Assembly (NCBI GenBank): GCA_903834835.1
Contig: CAILKO010000040.1
Location: forward strand, 1 to 36,319
Direction: 5' to 3'
Origin: an uncultured Pseudomonadota bacterium
GTDB taxonomy: Bacteria > Pseudomonadota > Gammaproteobacteria > Burkholderiales > SG8-39
Length of the DNA stretch: 36,319 nt
In this document: in pieces, positions 24,741 to 34,997 of the stretch
Numbering within the stretch: position 1 is the first letter of the stretch
Layout: the number at the start of each line of letters is the position of its first letter
The notes under the pieces: generated by a model
The model's database searches: none
Told to the model about the DNA's origin: nothing
What the model saw: the letters and a program-made list of their open reading frames with translations, nothing else
Translations under genes and position numbers: made by a program

Positions 24741-26063
24741 CTAACGGGCCGGAACGCCACCTTTGAAATTTGCCTTCCGCAGGAGACTCTCATACTGATG
24801 TGTCATGACGTAAGCCTGCACCTGCGCCATGAAATCCATTGTCACCACAACTATGATGAGCAACGAAGTACCACCAAAGTAGAAAGGGACGTTCCAGCGC
24901 AAGATCAGAAACTCCGGCAGCAGGCAGACCAGCGTCACATAGGCTGCCCCCGCAAGCGTGAGCCGGGTAAGGATCTTCTCCAGATACCGCGATGTCTGGT
25001 CCCCAGGACGTATGCCGGGTACGAAGGCGCCAGACTTCTTGAGGTTGTCCGCCGTTTCCTTCGGGTTGTACTGGAGCGCCGTATAGAAGAAACAGAAAAA
25101 TATGATCAGTCCCGCATAGAGGAGGACGTAGAGCGGCTGCCCCGGCGTTAGTGACCCCTGAATGTCTCGCAGCCAGACCAGCCCTTCGCTCGAACCGAAC
25201 CATCCCAAAAGTGTTGCCGGGAAAAGAATCAACGACGAAGCGAAAATCGGAGGGATTACGCCCGCCATGTTCAGCTTGAACGGCAAGTGCGAACTCTGCC
25301 CGCCGTAGATGCGGTTGCCCACCTGACGCTTGGCGTAGTTGACCAGTATCTTCCGCTGACCGCGTTCGACGAAGCAGACAAAGGCAGTCACGACGAGGAC
25401 TGCGGCCGCAATCAGCAATGAGGTCAGCGGGTGCATTGCGCCGGTGCGGACGAGCTCGAGCGTGCCTGCGATTGCATTCGGCAATCCCGCCGCGATGCCC
25501 GCAAAAATGATGATCGAGATACCGTTGCCGAGCCCGCGCTCTGTGATCTGCTCACCAAGCCACATTAGAAACATCGTGCCCGTGACAAGGGTAGTAACCG
25601 TGGTAAGCCGAAACAGAATGCCCGGATCAATGACCAAGCCCTGCTGTGCCTCCAACGCAATTGAGATGCCCAGCCCCTGGAATACCGCAAGCCCGAGCGT
25701 CGCATACCGGGTGTATTGCGTGATCTTCCGGCGGCCCGAATCACCTTCCTTGCGCAGGGCCTCCAACTGCGGAGAAACCGCAGTCATGAGCTGCATGATG
25801 ATCGACGCGGAGATGTAAGGCATGATTCCGAGCGCGAAAATTGTAAAGCGCGACAGCGCTCCGCCCGAAAACATGTTGAACATCCCCAGGATGCCGCCCT
25901 GCTGGCTTTCGAACAGATCAGCCAGGACCTTCGGGTCGATCCCAGGGACAGGTATGTGCGCACCGATCCTGAACACGAGCAATGCCCCGAGCAGAAACAG
26001 CAACCGCTTTTTTAGGTCGCCGTAACGCGCAGTCTTGCCTGCGTTGGGAAGAGTAGTAGCCAA
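24741..26063 (-). CDS. secY: Preprotein translocase channel SecY
   Basis: SecY forms the inner-membrane channel through which SecA or ribosomes pass proteins. The 440-residue product (E. coli 443) has ten hydrophobic segments. It contains the plug region after [34 protein letters not shown] in TM2, [14 protein letters not shown], and the cytosolic loop C5 with [18 protein letters not shown]. It is the penultimate gene of the spc cluster, before rpmJ. Confidence 0.97.
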   Translation of the reverse strand: MATTLPNAGKTARYGDLKKRLLFLLGALLVFRIGAHIPVPGIDPKVLADLFESQQGGILGMFNMFSGGALSRFTIFALGIMPYISASIIMQLMTAVSPQLEALRKEGDSGRRKITQYTRYATLGLAVFQGLGISIALEAQQGLVIDPGILFRLTTVTTLVTGTMFLMWLGEQITERGLGNGISIIIFAGIAAGLPNAIAGTLELVRTGAMHPLTSLLIAAAVLVVTAFVCFVERGQRKILVNYAKRQVGNRIYGGQSSHLPFKLNMAGVIPPIFASSLILFPATLLGWFGSSEGLVWLRDIQGSLTPGQPLYVLLYAGLIIFFCFFYTALQYNPKETADNLKKSGAFVPGIRPGDQTSRYLEKILTRLTLAGAAYVTLVCLLPEFLILRWNVPFYFGGTSLLIIVVVTMDFMAQVQAYVMTHQYESLLRKANFKGGVPAR

Positions 26064-26095
26064 GAGTCCTGTCCGTGTTGTGCCGCCGGTCCTGC

Positions 26096-26548
26096 TTACT
26101 CGGCCTTCGCCTCTTCGACCACAATCTCGCCACCGACCGCTTCAATCGCAGCCCGTGCACCCTTGGTCGCCCCAAGGCCTTTCAGCGTCAGCTTGCGAGT
26201 CAATTCGCCGGCAAGAAACACCTTGGCATGCGTCACTTGCCGTGGCACAAGGCCCTCGGCTTTAAGCAAATCGAGATCAATCTCGACAACACCGAGCTTC
26301 TCGAGCGCTCCTGTCCGCACCTGGCCGCACAGATCGTGGCTGAGCGAAGTAAATCCGCGCTTGGGAAGACGGCGATGCAACGGCATCTGCCCGCCCTCAA
26401 AACCAACTTTATGAAAGCCGCCTGAGCGGGCACGCTGTCCCTTATGGCCACGGCCCGCCGTTTTGCCCCAGCCGGACCCGATACCGCGCCCGACGCGATG
26501 TCTCGCCTTTTTGGAGCCGGTTTCCGGCTTAAGCGTGTTCATGCGCAT
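26096..26548 (-). CDS. rplO: 50S ribosomal protein L15
   Basis: L15 binds 23S rRNA and supports late 50S assembly. The 150-residue product has the Gly/Arg-rich N-terminal extension [20 protein letters not shown] and [18 protein letters not shown], both diagnostic. It lies 32 bases before secY and 75 bases after rpmD. Confidence 0.97.
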   Translation of the reverse strand: MRMNTLKPETGSKKARHRVGRGIGSGWGKTAGRGHKGQRARSGGFHKVGFEGGQMPLHRRLPKRGFTSLSHDLCGQVRTGALEKLGVVEIDLDLLKAEGLVPRQVTHAKVFLAGELTRKLTLKGLGATKGARAAIEAVGGEIVVEEAKAE

Positions 26549-26623
26549 GTTCTATTCCTCAATGCCTAGTTTGCCCGGATACTCAAATTCAAATCGCAGC
26601 GACGCCCGAAGACGCCAAGCGCA

Positions 26624-26806
26624 TCAATCTTCCAAGCGGACCAAGTGGCCGACCTTGTCGACCATTCCGCGCACCGAAGGCGTATCAACGAGTTCAACGA
26701 CCTGGTTGACGCGCCGCAGACCCAGGCCTGCCAGCGTTGCACGCTGATCGCCACGCGTTCCGGCGATGCCCTTGACCAGCTTTACCTTGAGAGTTTTCGC
26801 AGCCAT
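26624..26806 (-). CDS. rpmD: 50S ribosomal protein L30
   Basis: The 60-residue product (E. coli 59) matches L30: [20 protein letters not shown] then [20 protein letters not shown]. The ATG at 26806 (MAAKTLKV) is chosen over the in-frame ATG at 26890, which lies inside rpsE and would add a non-homologous leader. It begins seven bases after the rpsE stop. Confidence 0.95.
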   Translation of the reverse strand: MAAKTLKVKLVKGIAGTRGDQRATLAGLGLRRVNQVVELVDTPSVRGMVDKVGHLVRLED

Positions 26807-26813
26807 TTCCGCC

Positions 26814-27332
26814 TCAAGCCAGTATGTCTTCGATCTTCTTGCCGCGCTTCGCAGCGATTTCCGCCGGCGTATGCATGGCTTCCAGACCATTCAGCGTCGC
26901 ACGCACGACGTTGTAGGGATTAGTCGACCCAAAGCACTTGGCAAGCACGTTAGTCATGCCCATCACCTCGAAAACAGCCCGCATCGGACCACCGGCAATG
27001 ATTCCGGTTCCCTCGGATGCAGGCTGCATCAGAACGACGGCAGCGCCATGGCGTCCGATGACCGTGTGGTGAAGCGTGCCGTTCTTGAGCTTAACCTTGA
27101 ACAGTTTGCGGCGCGCTTCTTCCATCGCCTTCTGCACCGCTACGGGAACTTCTCGCGACTTCCCCTTGCCCATGCCGACGCCGCCATCGCCGTCGCCTAC
27201 CACCGTCAATGCGGCAAAACCGAGAACGCGCCCCCCCTTTACCACTTTGGTGACGCGGTTCACGGCAACCATCTTTTCCCGCAGCCCATCGCCACGGTCA
27301 TCTGCCTGCATTCTGGGTTGAATCTTTGCCAT
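26814..27332 (-). CDS. rpsE: 30S ribosomal protein S5
   Basis: S5 lies at the mRNA entry and affects decoding accuracy. The 172-residue product has the double-stranded-RNA-binding N-terminal domain with [40 protein letters not shown], and a C-terminal [18 protein letters not shown]. It lies in the spc order between rplR and rpmD. Confidence 0.97.
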   Translation of the reverse strand: MAKIQPRMQADDRGDGLREKMVAVNRVTKVVKGGRVLGFAALTVVGDGDGGVGMGKGKSREVPVAVQKAMEEARRKLFKVKLKNGTLHHTVIGRHGAAVVLMQPASEGTGIIAGGPMRAVFEVMGMTNVLAKCFGSTNPYNVVRATLNGLEAMHTPAEIAAKRGKKIEDILA

Positions 27333-27371
27333 TCGCGGACTCCTGAATCCTGTCTGTGTGTCTGGACCGGC

Positions 27372-27728
27372 TTAGAACTTAAGGCCGCCGGCACGCGCCG
27401 CTTCGGCAAGCGCTTTGATCCGGCCGTGATAGCGGTACCCCGAGCGGTCAAACGCAACCGCTTCGATGCCCGCCGCCTTGGCCTTTTCCGCGATCCTGCG
27501 CCCAACGAACTCGGCGGCTTGCCGGTTTCCGCCGTTCTTCAATTCACCGCGGACGTCCTTCTCGAGAGACGAGGCGCTCGCAAGCACTTTCTCTCCGTTC
27601 GCCGTCATGAGCTGTGCGTAGATATGCAGGTTGCTGCGCGTAACCGTAAGACGCACCGAGCCGACTTCCCTGATACGGAGTCTCGTCTGGCGCGCCCTGC
27701 GCAAGCGCGCTGGATTCTTGTCTATCAT
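27372..27728 (-). CDS. rplR: 50S ribosomal protein L18
   Basis: L18 binds 5S rRNA with L5 and L25. The 118-residue protein ends with the typical [20 protein letters not shown] plus GGLKF and carries [15 protein letters not shown] in the middle. Its gene lies 11 bases after rplF and 39 bases before rpsE. Confidence 0.96.
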   Translation of the reverse strand: MIDKNPARLRRARQTRLRIREVGSVRLTVTRSNLHIYAQLMTANGEKVLASASSLEKDVRGELKNGGNRQAAEFVGRRIAEKAKAAGIEAVAFDRSGYRYHGRIKALAEAARAGGLKF

Positions 27729-27739
27729 CGATCAGCCTC

Positions 27740-28273
27740 TTATTTCTTCTTCGTCTCTTTCAGGACAACGCTTTCTTCCGCGTACCGAACACCCTTGCCC
27801 TTGTAAGGCTCGGGCGGACGGTAGGCGCGAACTTCGGCGGCGACCTGGCCGACAAGCTGCTTGTCGATCCCGGAAATCAGAATTTCGGTCTGCGTCGGTG
27901 TAGCAACCTTGACGCCTTTTGGCATCTCGTGAACGACGGGGTGTGAAAAACCGAGCGTGAGATTCAGCTTGTCGCCCGCAGCTTGCGCACGGTATCCGAC
28001 GCCCACAAGAGTCAGCTTGCGCTCGAACCCCTTGGTGACACCCGTGACCATGTTCGCCACGAGCGCCCGCATGGTTCCCGACATCGCGTTCGCGTGACGG
28101 GAATTCCCCAGCGCCTTGCACATCAGGTTCTCACCGTCGCGCTCAAGACCCACGTTTGGGTCGCTCGCCCGTGCTATCGCTCCAAGAGGACCCTTAACCG
28201 ATATCTGTCCTCCGGCGACATTCACTTCCACTCCCTTCGGCAAGGGAATCGGATTCTTCGCAATTCTTGACAT
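27740..28273 (-). CDS. rplF: 50S ribosomal protein L6
   Basis: L6 lies near the factor-binding region by the sarcin-ricin loop. The 177-residue product begins [17 protein letters not shown], has two repeats of the L6 fold, and ends with [19 protein letters not shown]. Length matches E. coli (177). It lies 22 bases after rpsH. Confidence 0.97.
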   Translation of the reverse strand: MSRIAKNPIPLPKGVEVNVAGGQISVKGPLGAIARASDPNVGLERDGENLMCKALGNSRHANAMSGTMRALVANMVTGVTKGFERKLTLVGVGYRAQAAGDKLNLTLGFSHPVVHEMPKGVKVATPTQTEILISGIDKQLVGQVAAEVRAYRPPEPYKGKGVRYAEESVVLKETKKK

Positions 28274-28295
28274 GGATGACTCTCCCGGATTCTCG

Positions 28296-28691
28296 TCAGG
28301 CGACTATGCAGAGCACTTCGCCACCGACGCCGGAGGCACGCGCCTTACGGTCCGTCATGACTCCGCGTGAGGTCGACACAATTGCGATACCCAGGCCGTT
28401 CATCACCTTGGGAAGATCATCGCGCCCCTTATAGACGCGAAGACCGGGCTTTGATATGCGCTCGATCCGCTCGATCACCGGGCTGCCGGCATAGTACTTC
28501 AGGCCTATCGCCATCTCTGGCTTGCCCTCGTTCGCACGAATCGAGAATTCATCGATGTACCCCTCGTCCTTAAGCACCTGGGCGATCGAAGCCTTCAGCT
28601 TCGAGGCGGGCATTACAACTTCGGTATGTCCGACCATCTGCGCATTTCTAATACGCGTCAGCATGTCGGAGATAGGATCGCTCATACTCAT
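28296..28691 (-). CDS. rpsH: 30S ribosomal protein S8
   Basis: S8 organises the central domain of 16S rRNA and in E. coli represses the spc operon. The 131-residue product has [37 protein letters not shown] and the C-terminal ISTSRG-type segment as [14 protein letters not shown]. The start may be the first or third codon (MSMSDP), a two-residue uncertainty. Confidence 0.96.
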   Translation of the reverse strand: MSMSDPISDMLTRIRNAQMVGHTEVVMPASKLKASIAQVLKDEGYIDEFSIRANEGKPEMAIGLKYYAGSPVIERIERISKPGLRVYKGRDDLPKVMNGLGIAIVSTSRGVMTDRKARASGVGGEVLCIVA

Positions 28692-28701
28692 TCCATACTC
28701 C

Positions 28702-29007
28702 TTACCAGCTCGCCTTCACGACGCCCGGAACCTCGCCGCGCATAGCGAGATCGCGCAGCTTTCCACGTCCGAGTCCGAATTTCCGGTAAACGCCACGCGG
28801 GCGCCCCGTCATTGCGCACCGGTTACGCAGTCGCGATGGACTTGCGTTGCGCGGAAGCTTCTGCAGCTTTTCGCGCGCAGCGTCGCGCTCCTCGTCCGAT
28901 GCGCTTACGCTACGCGTGGTATCGAGCAGCGCCTGCCGCTTCGCCTTGAACTTAGCGACGACTCCGCGGCGCTTCTTCTCGCGATTGATGACTGAAAGTT
29001 TCGCCAT
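28702..29007 (-). CDS. rpsN: 30S ribosomal protein S14 (zinc-free form)
   Basis: The 101-residue product is the long, zinc-independent S14: it has [20 protein letters not shown] but no CxxC pairs. It begins [20 protein letters not shown]. Its place between rplE and rpsH is standard. It contributes to the head of the 30S subunit near the A and P sites. Confidence 0.97.
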   Translation of the reverse strand: MAKLSVINREKKRRGVVAKFKAKRQALLDTTRSVSASDEERDAAREKLQKLPRNASPSRLRNRCAMTGRPRGVYRKFGLGRGKLRDLAMRGEVPGVVKASW

Positions 29008-29021
29008 GTCTGCCTCTGATC

Positions 29022-29714
29022 CTAGGTGCGGAACGGGAAACGGAACGCCGCCAGCAGCGCACGCGCTTCCTCGTCCGATTTGGCCGTGGTCGTAATGCTG
29101 ATGTTCAGTCCCCGGATTGCATCAACCTTGTCGTAATCGATTTCCGGGAAAATGATCTGTTCCTTGACACCGAGGCTGTAGTTGCCACGACCATCAAAGG
29201 CCCTGGACGAGATGCCGCGAAAATCGCGGATCCTCGGGATCGCGATATGCACCAGCCTGTCCAGAAATTCGTACATCCGCGCGCCGCGCAGCGTAACCAT
29301 GCAACCGATCGGATAGCCCGCACGCAGCTTAAACGCTGCAATCGACTTCCGTGCTTTCGTAAGAACCGGCTTCTGGCCGGAGATTTTCAGCATGTCGCCA
29401 ACTGCGTTCTCAAGCAACTTCTTGTCCGAAGTCGCCTCACCCACGCCCATATTGAGAGTGATTTTCTGAATGCGCGGCACCTGCATAATGGACTTGTAGC
29501 CAAATTTCTTCATCAGGCTAGGGACGATCTCTTCACGGTACACCCCCTGCAGCCTGGCGGGTGGAGCCGGAAGCTCATTGCCGTCACTAAGGACTGGCGC
29601 GGCGGCCTGCTCGCCATCCTTGCCGCGCCCCGACTGGCGCGCGCTTTTCCCGGAAGAAGCCTTGTCGGCCTTCTTCTTGTCCTGCTTCTCCTTCGGAGGT
29701 GCTTGCTTCGCCAT
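29022..29714 (-). CDS. rplE: 50S ribosomal protein L5 with an N-terminal basic extension
   Basis: L5 binds 5S rRNA and contacts the P-site tRNA and the small subunit (bridge B1b). The conserved protein starts near residue 54 ([20 protein letters not shown]) and contains [39 protein letters not shown] and [16 protein letters not shown]. coli L5 has 179 residues; this has 230. The extra 50 residues are Lys, Ala, Gly and Gln-rich ([18 protein letters not shown] and onward) with no predicted fold. The start has AGGGA before it and lies nine bases after the rplX stop. No internal ATG, and no GTG with a usable ribosome-binding site, lies near residue 54, so the extension is likely translated. Confidence 0.95.
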   Translation of the reverse strand: MAKQAPPKEKQDKKKADKASSGKSARQSGRGKDGEQAAAPVLSDGNELPAPPARLQGVYREEIVPSLMKKFGYKSIMQVPRIQKITLNMGVGEATSDKKLLENAVGDMLKISGQKPVLTKARKSIAAFKLRAGYPIGCMVTLRGARMYEFLDRLVHIAIPRIRDFRGISSRAFDGRGNYSLGVKEQIIFPEIDYDKVDAIRGLNISITTTAKSDEEARALLAAFRFPFRT

Positions 29715-29723
29715 CTCTATCCC

Positions 29724-30041
29724 TTATACGTCCAGCTGTTCGCCATTCGACTTGAACACCCGCACCTTGCGGCCGCCGTCAAGTTCCTTGACACGGACAC
29801 GGTCGGCCTTCTGCGCCGCAGGATTGAACAACGCCACATTTGATACGTGGACCGGCATGTCACGCTCCACGATCCCGCCGGCTTCGCCCTTCATCGGGTT
29901 CGGCCGTTGATGCTTCTTCACGCGATTGACACCTTCAACCACCACCCGATTTGCATCCACGCGGCGCGCGACCGTGCCTCTGCGCCCCTTGTCGCGACCG
30001 GAGATGACGATGACCTCGTCGCCCTTCTTGATCTTTCTCAT
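29724..30041 (-). CDS. rplX: 50S ribosomal protein L24
   Basis: L24 is an early assembly initiator of the large subunit near the tunnel exit. The 105-residue product has a KOW motif ([20 protein letters not shown]), [14 protein letters not shown] and a [20 protein letters not shown] segment. It begins 73 bases after rplN and has GAGGAAC upstream of its ATG. Confidence 0.96.
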   Translation of the reverse strand: MRKIKKGDEVIVISGRDKGRRGTVARRVDANRVVVEGVNRVKKHQRPNPMKGEAGGIVERDMPVHVSNVALFNPAAQKADRVRVKELDGGRKVRVFKSNGEQLDV

Positions 30042-30114
30042 GACAGCCCGTTCCTCGATAAACCATTCAGCCCGGCCGACGGCAAAACCGCCCAGCCGAA
30101 GTCGGCAACCCTAC

Positions 30115-30483
30115 CTAGAGAACCTCCGGTGCGAGCGATACGATCTTCATGAATCGCTCCGTACGCAGTTCCCTCGTGACCGGCCCGAATATGCGCGTTC
30201 CGATAGGCTCAAACTTGGCCGAGAGCAGGACCGCCGCATTCGAGTCGAACCGGATCAGCGACCCATCAGCTCGCCGGACACCCTTGGCTGTGCGGACCAC
30301 CACGGCGTGATAGACCTCGCCCTTCTTGACTCGCCCACGAGGCGCCACGTCCTTGATGCTCACCTTTATCACGTCACCTATGCTCGCATAGCGACGATGG
30401 GATCCGCCAAGGACCTTGATACACATGACGGCACGCGCGCCGGTGTTGTCGGCCACGTCCAATATGGACTGCATCTGGATCAT
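30115..30483 (-). CDS. rplN: 50S ribosomal protein L14
   Basis: L14 forms part of the inter-subunit face and binds the silencing factor RsfS. The 122-residue product begins [20 protein letters not shown] and shows [20 protein letters not shown] near its end. It is the first gene of the spc operon; a promoter and a hairpin-rich leader lie in the 160 bases upstream. Confidence 0.97.
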   Translation of the reverse strand: MIQMQSILDVADNTGARAVMCIKVLGGSHRRYASIGDVIKVSIKDVAPRGRVKKGEVYHAVVVRTAKGVRRADGSLIRFDSNAAVLLSAKFEPIGTRIFGPVTRELRTERFMKIVSLAPEVL

Positions 30484-30507
30484 TGCTTATTCTCCATCCA
30501 ACTTGTT

Positions 30508-30531
30508 CCGCCCCGCATTGAGGCTGGGCGG
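30508..30531 (-). promoter_or_regulatory. Leader hairpin proximal to rplN
   Basis: CCGCCC and GGGCGG (30526-30531 and 30508-30513 on the minus strand) can pair around a 12-base loop in the 5' leader of the spc transcript, ending 25 bases before the rplN ATG. It may affect translation; no known ribosomal-protein target was recognised. Confidence 0.35.
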
Positions 30532-30562
30532 CTAGTCTTGGATCCCGTTCGGGTTTTGCGAT

Positions 30563-30581
30563 CCACCGCCATCGGCAGTGG
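30563..30581 (-). promoter_or_regulatory. Leader hairpin near the spc transcript start
   Basis: CCACTGCC and GGCGGTGG pair in the RNA (one G-U pair) around the three-base loop GAU, starting a few bases after the predicted transcript start. A stable 5' hairpin at this place could protect the transcript or act in regulation. Confidence 0.4.
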
Positions 30582-30591
30582 AAAGTCGATA

Positions 30592-30620
30592 AGTATAGTC
30601 TGATAACGTTAGGCTAGCAA
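30592..30620 (-). promoter_or_regulatory. spc-operon promoter between rpsQ and rplN
   Basis: On the minus strand TTGCTA (30615-30620) and TATACT (30592-30597) are spaced by 17 bases. The transcript would start near 30585, about 100 bases before rplN. The place matches the known spc promoter of E. coli, between the S10 and spc gene groups. Confidence 0.68.
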
Positions 30621-30643
30621 GTGCGACCGGCAAAGCCCCCCAC

Positions 30644-30928
30644 TCAGACGGCGCTGGATTTCTCGATCAATCGGGAAACCTTCCACGACTTGGTCTTGGA
30701 CACAGGGCGCGTCTCGACGATCTCCACGACATCGCCCTCGTGAAAGTCACCGCTTTCGACATGCGCGTGGAATTTCTGCGAGCGTGTTATGAATTTTCCG
30801 ATCACAGGGTGCTTCACCCGTCTTTCTACGAGGACAGTTACCGTCTTCTGCATCTTGTCGCTAACGACGCGCCCGATCAGGGAACGCCGGGTCTTTGCCA
30901 CTTGGGGCTGTGCTGCCTGCTGGTTCAT
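30644..30928 (-). CDS. rpsQ: 30S ribosomal protein S17
   Basis: The 94-residue protein (E. coli 84) is a primary 16S rRNA binder with an OB fold. It contains [37 protein letters not shown] and [19 protein letters not shown]. The ten extra residues are N-terminal and Gln-rich. Its ATG overlaps the rpmC stop (ATGA, 30925-30928), so translation is coupled. It is the last gene of the S10 group. Confidence 0.96.
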   Translation of the reverse strand: MNQQAAQPQVAKTRRSLIGRVVSDKMQKTVTVLVERRVKHPVIGKFITRSQKFHAHVESGDFHEGDVVEIVETRPVSKTKSWKVSRLIEKSSAV

Positions 30929-31122
30929 TTCGCCGCCTTCTCTTTCTCTCTGAGCACGGTCCTGACGCGCGCGATGTCGCGGCGCACCTTGCGAAGTTGA
31001 CTGGTATTGGTCAGCTGTTGGGTGGCCAACTGCATCCGCAGACCGAATCGAGCCTTCAGCAGGTCAGCGAGTTCCTTTTGTAGGTCATCGCCATTTTTGG
31101 AACGAAGTTCGCTTGCGTTCAT
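30925..31122 (-). CDS. rpmC: 50S ribosomal protein L29
   Basis: L29 lies by the tunnel exit and helps dock trigger factor and SRP. The 65-residue product begins [18 protein letters not shown] and ends [19 protein letters not shown]. The ATG at 31122 is chosen; an in-frame upstream ATG at 31200 lies inside rplP and adds a non-homologous leader. A run of seven A residues separates the GGGA signal from the ATG. Confidence 0.95.
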   Translation of the reverse strand: MNASELRSKNGDDLQKELADLLKARFGLRMQLATQQLTNTSQLRKVRRDIARVRTVLREKEKAAK

Positions 31123-31129
31123 TTTTTTG

Positions 31130-31543
31130 CTATCCCAACATGCGCTGGACAAACGACGTCTTGAGCGGAAGCTTCGCAGCTGCGAGCCTGAATGCCTCAC
31201 GCGCGAGGACTTCGGTGACGCCGTCCATTTCGTATAGAACCTTGCCTGGCTGAATTTCGCACACGAAATACTCCGGATTGCCCTTTCCGTTACCCATGCG
31301 AACTTCCGCTGGCTTGGACGAGACCGGCTTATCCGGAAATATGCGGATCCAGATGCGCCCGCCGCGCTTGATGTGGCGGGACATCGCCCGGCGTGCAGCT
31401 TCGATCTGACGCGCCGTAAGGCGGCCGCGCCCTATGGCCTTCAGCCCGAATTCACCGAAAGAAACCTTGTTTCCCCGCGTGGCGATTCCAGTGTTCCGGC
31501 CCTTCTGCTGCTTCCGGTACTTGGTACGTGATGGTTGAAGCAT
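31130..31543 (-). CDS. rplP: 50S ribosomal protein L16
   Basis: L16 organises the A-site tRNA-binding region of the large subunit. The 137-residue product has [36 protein letters not shown] and [16 protein letters not shown]; the position of the arginine hydroxylated by YcfD in E. coli falls in this last motif. It begins 17 bases after rpsC. Confidence 0.97.
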   Translation of the reverse strand: MLQPSRTKYRKQQKGRNTGIATRGNKVSFGEFGLKAIGRGRLTARQIEAARRAMSRHIKRGGRIWIRIFPDKPVSSKPAEVRMGNGKGNPEYFVCEIQPGKVLYEMDGVTEVLAREAFRLAAAKLPLKTSFVQRMLG

Positions 31544-31560
31544 TTCTCAGCGTCCTCTTC

Positions 31561-32487
31561 TCATTCCTTGCCGTCCGCGCCCGCGTCGCCTGCTGGCGCT
31601 TCGGCGTCGTCTTTGGCAATTTTCCGTGTGCGCTTAACGGTCGTCTTGGGAGCAGCGTCGTCCGAGGCAGTAGCCTTTTTGACAGGCGTACGCCGAGTCG
31701 GCTTCTTATCGGCGTCAGCGGCCGATGTGCGCTCCTTGGCGGGCGCACGCTTGACGCCAGCCTTTGGCGCAGGCTTCTTCGCGCGCTTGGGCGCCGCCGG
31801 CTCATCCGTCGCTGCAGGACCTGCGGAAGGCGTGGCCCCGGCTTGCACTTCGGCTTTGGGGGCGATCTCACCCTTGTAAACCCAAACCTTGATTCCGATC
31901 ACGCCATACGTCGTGTGCGCTTCTCCAAAGCCGTAATCGATGTCCGCACGCAAGGTGTGCAGGGGTACGCGACCCTCCCGGTACCACTCCGTCCTGGCGA
32001 TTTCGGCACCGTTCAGCCGCCCTGCGCTCATGATCTTGATGCCCTGCGCGCCGAGGCGCATCGCATTTTGCATTGCACGCTTCATCGCGCGTCGGAACAT
32101 GATTCGCTTCTCAAGCTGCTGCGCGATGGAATCCGCGATCAGCTGAGCGTCGATCTCCGGTTTTCGAATTTCCTCGATGTTGACATGCACATGCTGCACT
32201 CCCATGATGCGGCGCAGTTCTGCCTTCAGGGATTCGATTTCCTCGCCCTTCTTCCCGATCACGACTCCCGGGCGCGCTGAAAAAATCGTTATGCGCGCGT
32301 CCTTGGCGGGTCGCTCAATCAGCACGCGTCCTACCGAAGCGTGCGCAAGCTTGCCCTTCAGATACGCGCGAACCTTGATGTCCTCGGCCAGCATTGGGGC
32401 GAAGGCACGCTTATTTGCGTACCAGCGGGAACTCCAGTTACGCGTGACCGCGAGCCTGAAGCCAATCGGATTGATTTTCTGTCCCAT
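31561..32487 (-). CDS. rpsC: 30S ribosomal protein S3 with a long C-terminal basic extension
   Basis: S3 lines the mRNA entry channel and has helicase activity with S4. It shows [20 protein letters not shown], a KH domain with [11 protein letters not shown] at 74-84 and the C-terminal domain [14 protein letters not shown] (194-207). E. coli S3 has 233 residues; this has 308. The extra tail (about 211-308) is Ala, Lys, Pro, Thr and Asp-rich, with [11 protein letters not shown] and [12 protein letters not shown] blocks, and looks disordered. The tail is in frame without a stop, and rplP follows after 17 bases. Confidence 0.96.
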   Translation of the reverse strand: MGQKINPIGFRLAVTRNWSSRWYANKRAFAPMLAEDIKVRAYLKGKLAHASVGRVLIERPAKDARITIFSARPGVVIGKKGEEIESLKAELRRIMGVQHVHVNIEEIRKPEIDAQLIADSIAQQLEKRIMFRRAMKRAMQNAMRLGAQGIKIMSAGRLNGAEIARTEWYREGRVPLHTLRADIDYGFGEAHTTYGVIGIKVWVYKGEIAPKAEVQAGATPSAGPAATDEPAAPKRAKKPAPKAGVKRAPAKERTSAADADKKPTRRTPVKKATASDDAAPKTTVKRTRKIAKDDAEAPAGDAGADGKE

Positions 32488-32496
32488 AAATGACCC

Positions 32497-32826
32497 TCAG
32501 TCCCCGACCGTGATGTAGACGTGGCACGTCTGTTTGAGTATGCGATTGCCGCGCCCCTTGGCCCGGGCATGGAAGCGGCGCAGGAACATTCCGCGCTCCA
32601 CCAGTACCTGTTTGACCTTCAGCGTATCAATGTCCGCGCCATCGTTGTGCTCCGCATTTGCAATTGCCGACTCGAGCGCCTTCTTCATGATCCCGGCAGC
32701 CTTCTTCGGGCTGAACGCGAGAATGTTGAGCGCCTTGTCGACAGGCTTGCCGCGAATCATGTCCGCGACAAGGCGACCTTTCTGTGCGGAGAGGTGGACC
32801 CCTCTTACTACAGCTCGTGTTTCCAT
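32497..32826 (-). CDS. rplV: 50S ribosomal protein L22
   Basis: L22 extends a loop into the exit tunnel at its constriction. The 109-residue product has [40 protein letters not shown] and, in the tunnel loop, [19 protein letters not shown]. Length matches E. coli (110). It begins 12 bases after rpsS. Confidence 0.97.
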   Translation of the reverse strand: METRAVVRGVHLSAQKGRLVADMIRGKPVDKALNILAFSPKKAAGIMKKALESAIANAEHNDGADIDTLKVKQVLVERGMFLRRFHARAKGRGNRILKQTCHVYITVGD

Positions 32827-32838
32827 GACCGCTTACCC

Positions 32839-33132
32839 TTACTTGCCCGGCGCACGCGAGGGCGCCGTTTTCTTGTCCGCCGAGTGCCCCTTGAACTGCC
32901 GGGTTAGGGCGAATTCGCCGAGTTTGTGACCCACCATGTTCTCAGTCACGTAGACAGGAATGTGCGCCTTGCCGTTATGCACCGCGAACGTTAGACCGAT
33001 GAACTCGGGCATCACCGTCGAGCGGCGCGACCAGGTCTTAATCGGACGCTTGTCGCTCGCCCCGCGAGCAGTAACGATCTTTTTCATCAAATGGAGGTCT
33101 ACGAACGGACCCTTCTTTACTGATCTAGCCAT
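32839..33132 (-). CDS. rpsS: 30S ribosomal protein S19
   Basis: S19 lies in the head of the 30S subunit and forms bridges with the large subunit. The 97-residue product has [38 protein letters not shown] and [16 protein letters not shown], with a slightly extended basic tail. It begins 17 bases after rplB. Confidence 0.97.
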   Translation of the reverse strand: MARSVKKGPFVDLHLMKKIVTARGASDKRPIKTWSRRSTVMPEFIGLTFAVHNGKAHIPVYVTENMVGHKLGEFALTRQFKGHSADKKTAPSRAPGK

Positions 33133-33149
33133 GATTTAGCCTTCCCGAC

Positions 33150-33977
33150 TTATGCGCGGCGGCGATCGCGAACGATCATGTTCTGCGTCCGCTTGTTGCT
33201 ACGGGTCTTGTAACCCTTGGCCTGCACGCCCCACGGTGAGACCGGTGGTCGTCCAGATGATGTCCGTCCCTCGCCACCACCATGCGGGTGATCGATGGGG
33301 TTCATCGCGACACCCCGGACGGTCGGGCGAATCCCGCGCCAGCGCTTGCGACCCGCTTTGCCGATGGACTCGAGATTGTGCTCCTCATTGCCGACTTCCC
33401 CAATCGTGGCCCGGCATTCCACATGCACCTTGCGAATTTCGCCAGACCGAAGTCGGAGCTGAGCGTAGGACCCTTCGCGCGCCAGCAACTGCGCCGAGGC
33501 ACCCGCCGAGCGTGCAAGTTGCGCGCCCTTGCCGGGCATCATCTCGATGCAGTGCACGGTCGTTCCGACAGGTATGCTACGAAGCGGTAGCGTGTTGCCC
33601 GGCTTGATTGGCGCCTCAACCCCGGACATCAGTTGCGTCCCGGCCGTAAGGCCGCGAGCAGAGATGATGTACCTGCGCTCACCGTCGGCATAAAGTAACA
33701 GCGCAAGGTGCGCGCTACGGTTCGGATCGTACTCGAGACGCTCCACCTTCGCAGGAACTCCATCCTTGTCCCGGCGAAAGTCGATTTCACGGTAGTGGTG
33801 CTTGTGCCCTCCGCCCTGATGACGCACGGTGATGCGCCCCAGATTATTTCGGCCGCTACCGCGGATCTTCTTGGAGACCAAGGGCTGGAAGGGACCCCCC
33901 TTGTGCAGATGCGGACTGACAACTTTGACGAGTGCTCGCCGCCCTGGTGAGGTAGGTTTAACTTTTACGAGAGGCAT
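33150..33977 (-). CDS. rplB: 50S ribosomal protein L2
   Basis: L2 is close to the peptidyl-transferase centre and required for subunit joining. The 275-residue product has [20 protein letters not shown] and, near the C-terminus, [20 protein letters not shown], including the conserved His of HPHGGG. E. coli has 273 residues. It lies 81 bases after rplW. Confidence 0.98.
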   Translation of the reverse strand: MPLVKVKPTSPGRRALVKVVSPHLHKGGPFQPLVSKKIRGSGRNNLGRITVRHQGGGHKHHYREIDFRRDKDGVPAKVERLEYDPNRSAHLALLLYADGERRYIISARGLTAGTQLMSGVEAPIKPGNTLPLRSIPVGTTVHCIEMMPGKGAQLARSAGASAQLLAREGSYAQLRLRSGEIRKVHVECRATIGEVGNEEHNLESIGKAGRKRWRGIRPTVRGVAMNPIDHPHGGGEGRTSSGRPPVSPWGVQAKGYKTRSNKRTQNMIVRDRRRA

Positions 33978-34058
33978 TTTTCTAGCCTTTTCTCACGTTG
34001 CTGCCCGTCACAACAGGCACTTTGCGGAAATTCACGGTGTATAGGATCACGGACACGC

Positions 34059-34373
34059 TCACTCGGCCGAGGCAAAGTTGATTTCCTGACCCGGAGCGAG
34101 GCAGACATACGCCTTTTTCCAGTTCCGGCGACGCCCGGAGAACTTTCCCATCCGCTTTTCCTTGCCCTTCACGTTGGTGACCGTCACGGATTCGACCTTG
34201 GTCTTGAACAGAAGTTCCACGGCAGCCTTGATCTCGGGCTTGGTTGCCCGGCTGGATACCCGGAACGCATATTGCCTGTTCTTGTCGGCAAGCATCGTGC
34301 TTTTCTCTGAAATGACAGGAGAAAGTACGACGTCCATGAGGCGCTCGGCCGGATAAACAACGGCTGCGTTCAT
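34059..34373 (-). CDS. rplW: 50S ribosomal protein L23
   Basis: L23 lies at the tunnel exit and is the main docking site for trigger factor and SRP. The 104-residue product has [20 protein letters not shown], the conserved SEKS segment, and [20 protein letters not shown]. Its ATG overlaps the rplD stop (ATGA at 34370-34373), so translation is coupled. Confidence 0.97.
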   Translation of the reverse strand: MNAAVVYPAERLMDVVLSPVISEKSTMLADKNRQYAFRVSSRATKPEIKAAVELLFKTKVESVTVTNVKGKEKRMGKFSGRRRNWKKAYVCLAPGQEINFASAE

Positions 34374-34987
34374 TTGAACATCTCCTCGAGCTGCGACATC
34401 GCCTTGCGGGTAAGCAGCACATTCGGGTGGCGAACAAGAGCGACCGGGTTGGTGTGGTTCACAGTAAGGATCTCCACATTCACCAGATTCCGCGCCGATA
34501 GCACGAGGTTCTCGTCCAGATCATCGGTAATGACAAGCAGACCGTCGAAACCCATAGCCTTGACCTTCTGCGCGAGCAGTTTGGTCTTCGGCGCCTCGAC
34601 CTTGAACTCCTCAACCACCCGGATTCTGTCCTCGCGCGCAAGCTGCGAGAGGATAGAAGCCATGCCGGCCCGATACATCTTCTTGTTGACCTTCTGCGTA
34701 AAGTTCTCGTCAGGACTCGAAGCGAATATCTTGCCGCCACCGCGCCACAGAGGGCTGGATGCCATACCCGCACGCGCACGGCCGGTACCCTTTTGCCGCC
34801 AGGGCTTGCGAGTGGACTTCGAAATCTCGCTACGCTCTTTCTGCTTGCGGGTACCCGCACGAGCATTCGCCTGATAGGCGACTACCAACTGGTGGACTAG
34901 GCCCTCGTTGAAATCGCGGCCAAACAATGCGTCGGAAGCCGCGACCGGTGAGGAGGCGCCCTTTTCATCAATCAGTTTCAGTTCCAT
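34370..34987 (-). CDS. rplD: 50S ribosomal protein L4
   Basis: L4 reaches into the exit tunnel and in E. coli represses the S10 operon. The 205-residue product carries the extended loop [20 protein letters not shown] followed by PLWRGGG, where macrolide-resistance mutations map in other bacteria; no deviation is evident. The C-terminal part has [14 protein letters not shown]. It lies ten bases after rplC. Confidence 0.97.
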   Translation of the reverse strand: MELKLIDEKGASSPVAASDALFGRDFNEGLVHQLVVAYQANARAGTRKQKERSEISKSTRKPWRQKGTGRARAGMASSPLWRGGGKIFASSPDENFTQKVNKKMYRAGMASILSQLAREDRIRVVEEFKVEAPKTKLLAQKVKAMGFDGLLVITDDLDENLVLSARNLVNVEILTVNHTNPVALVRHPNVLLTRKAMSQLEEMFK

Positions 34988-34997
34988 CGTCGCCCCC

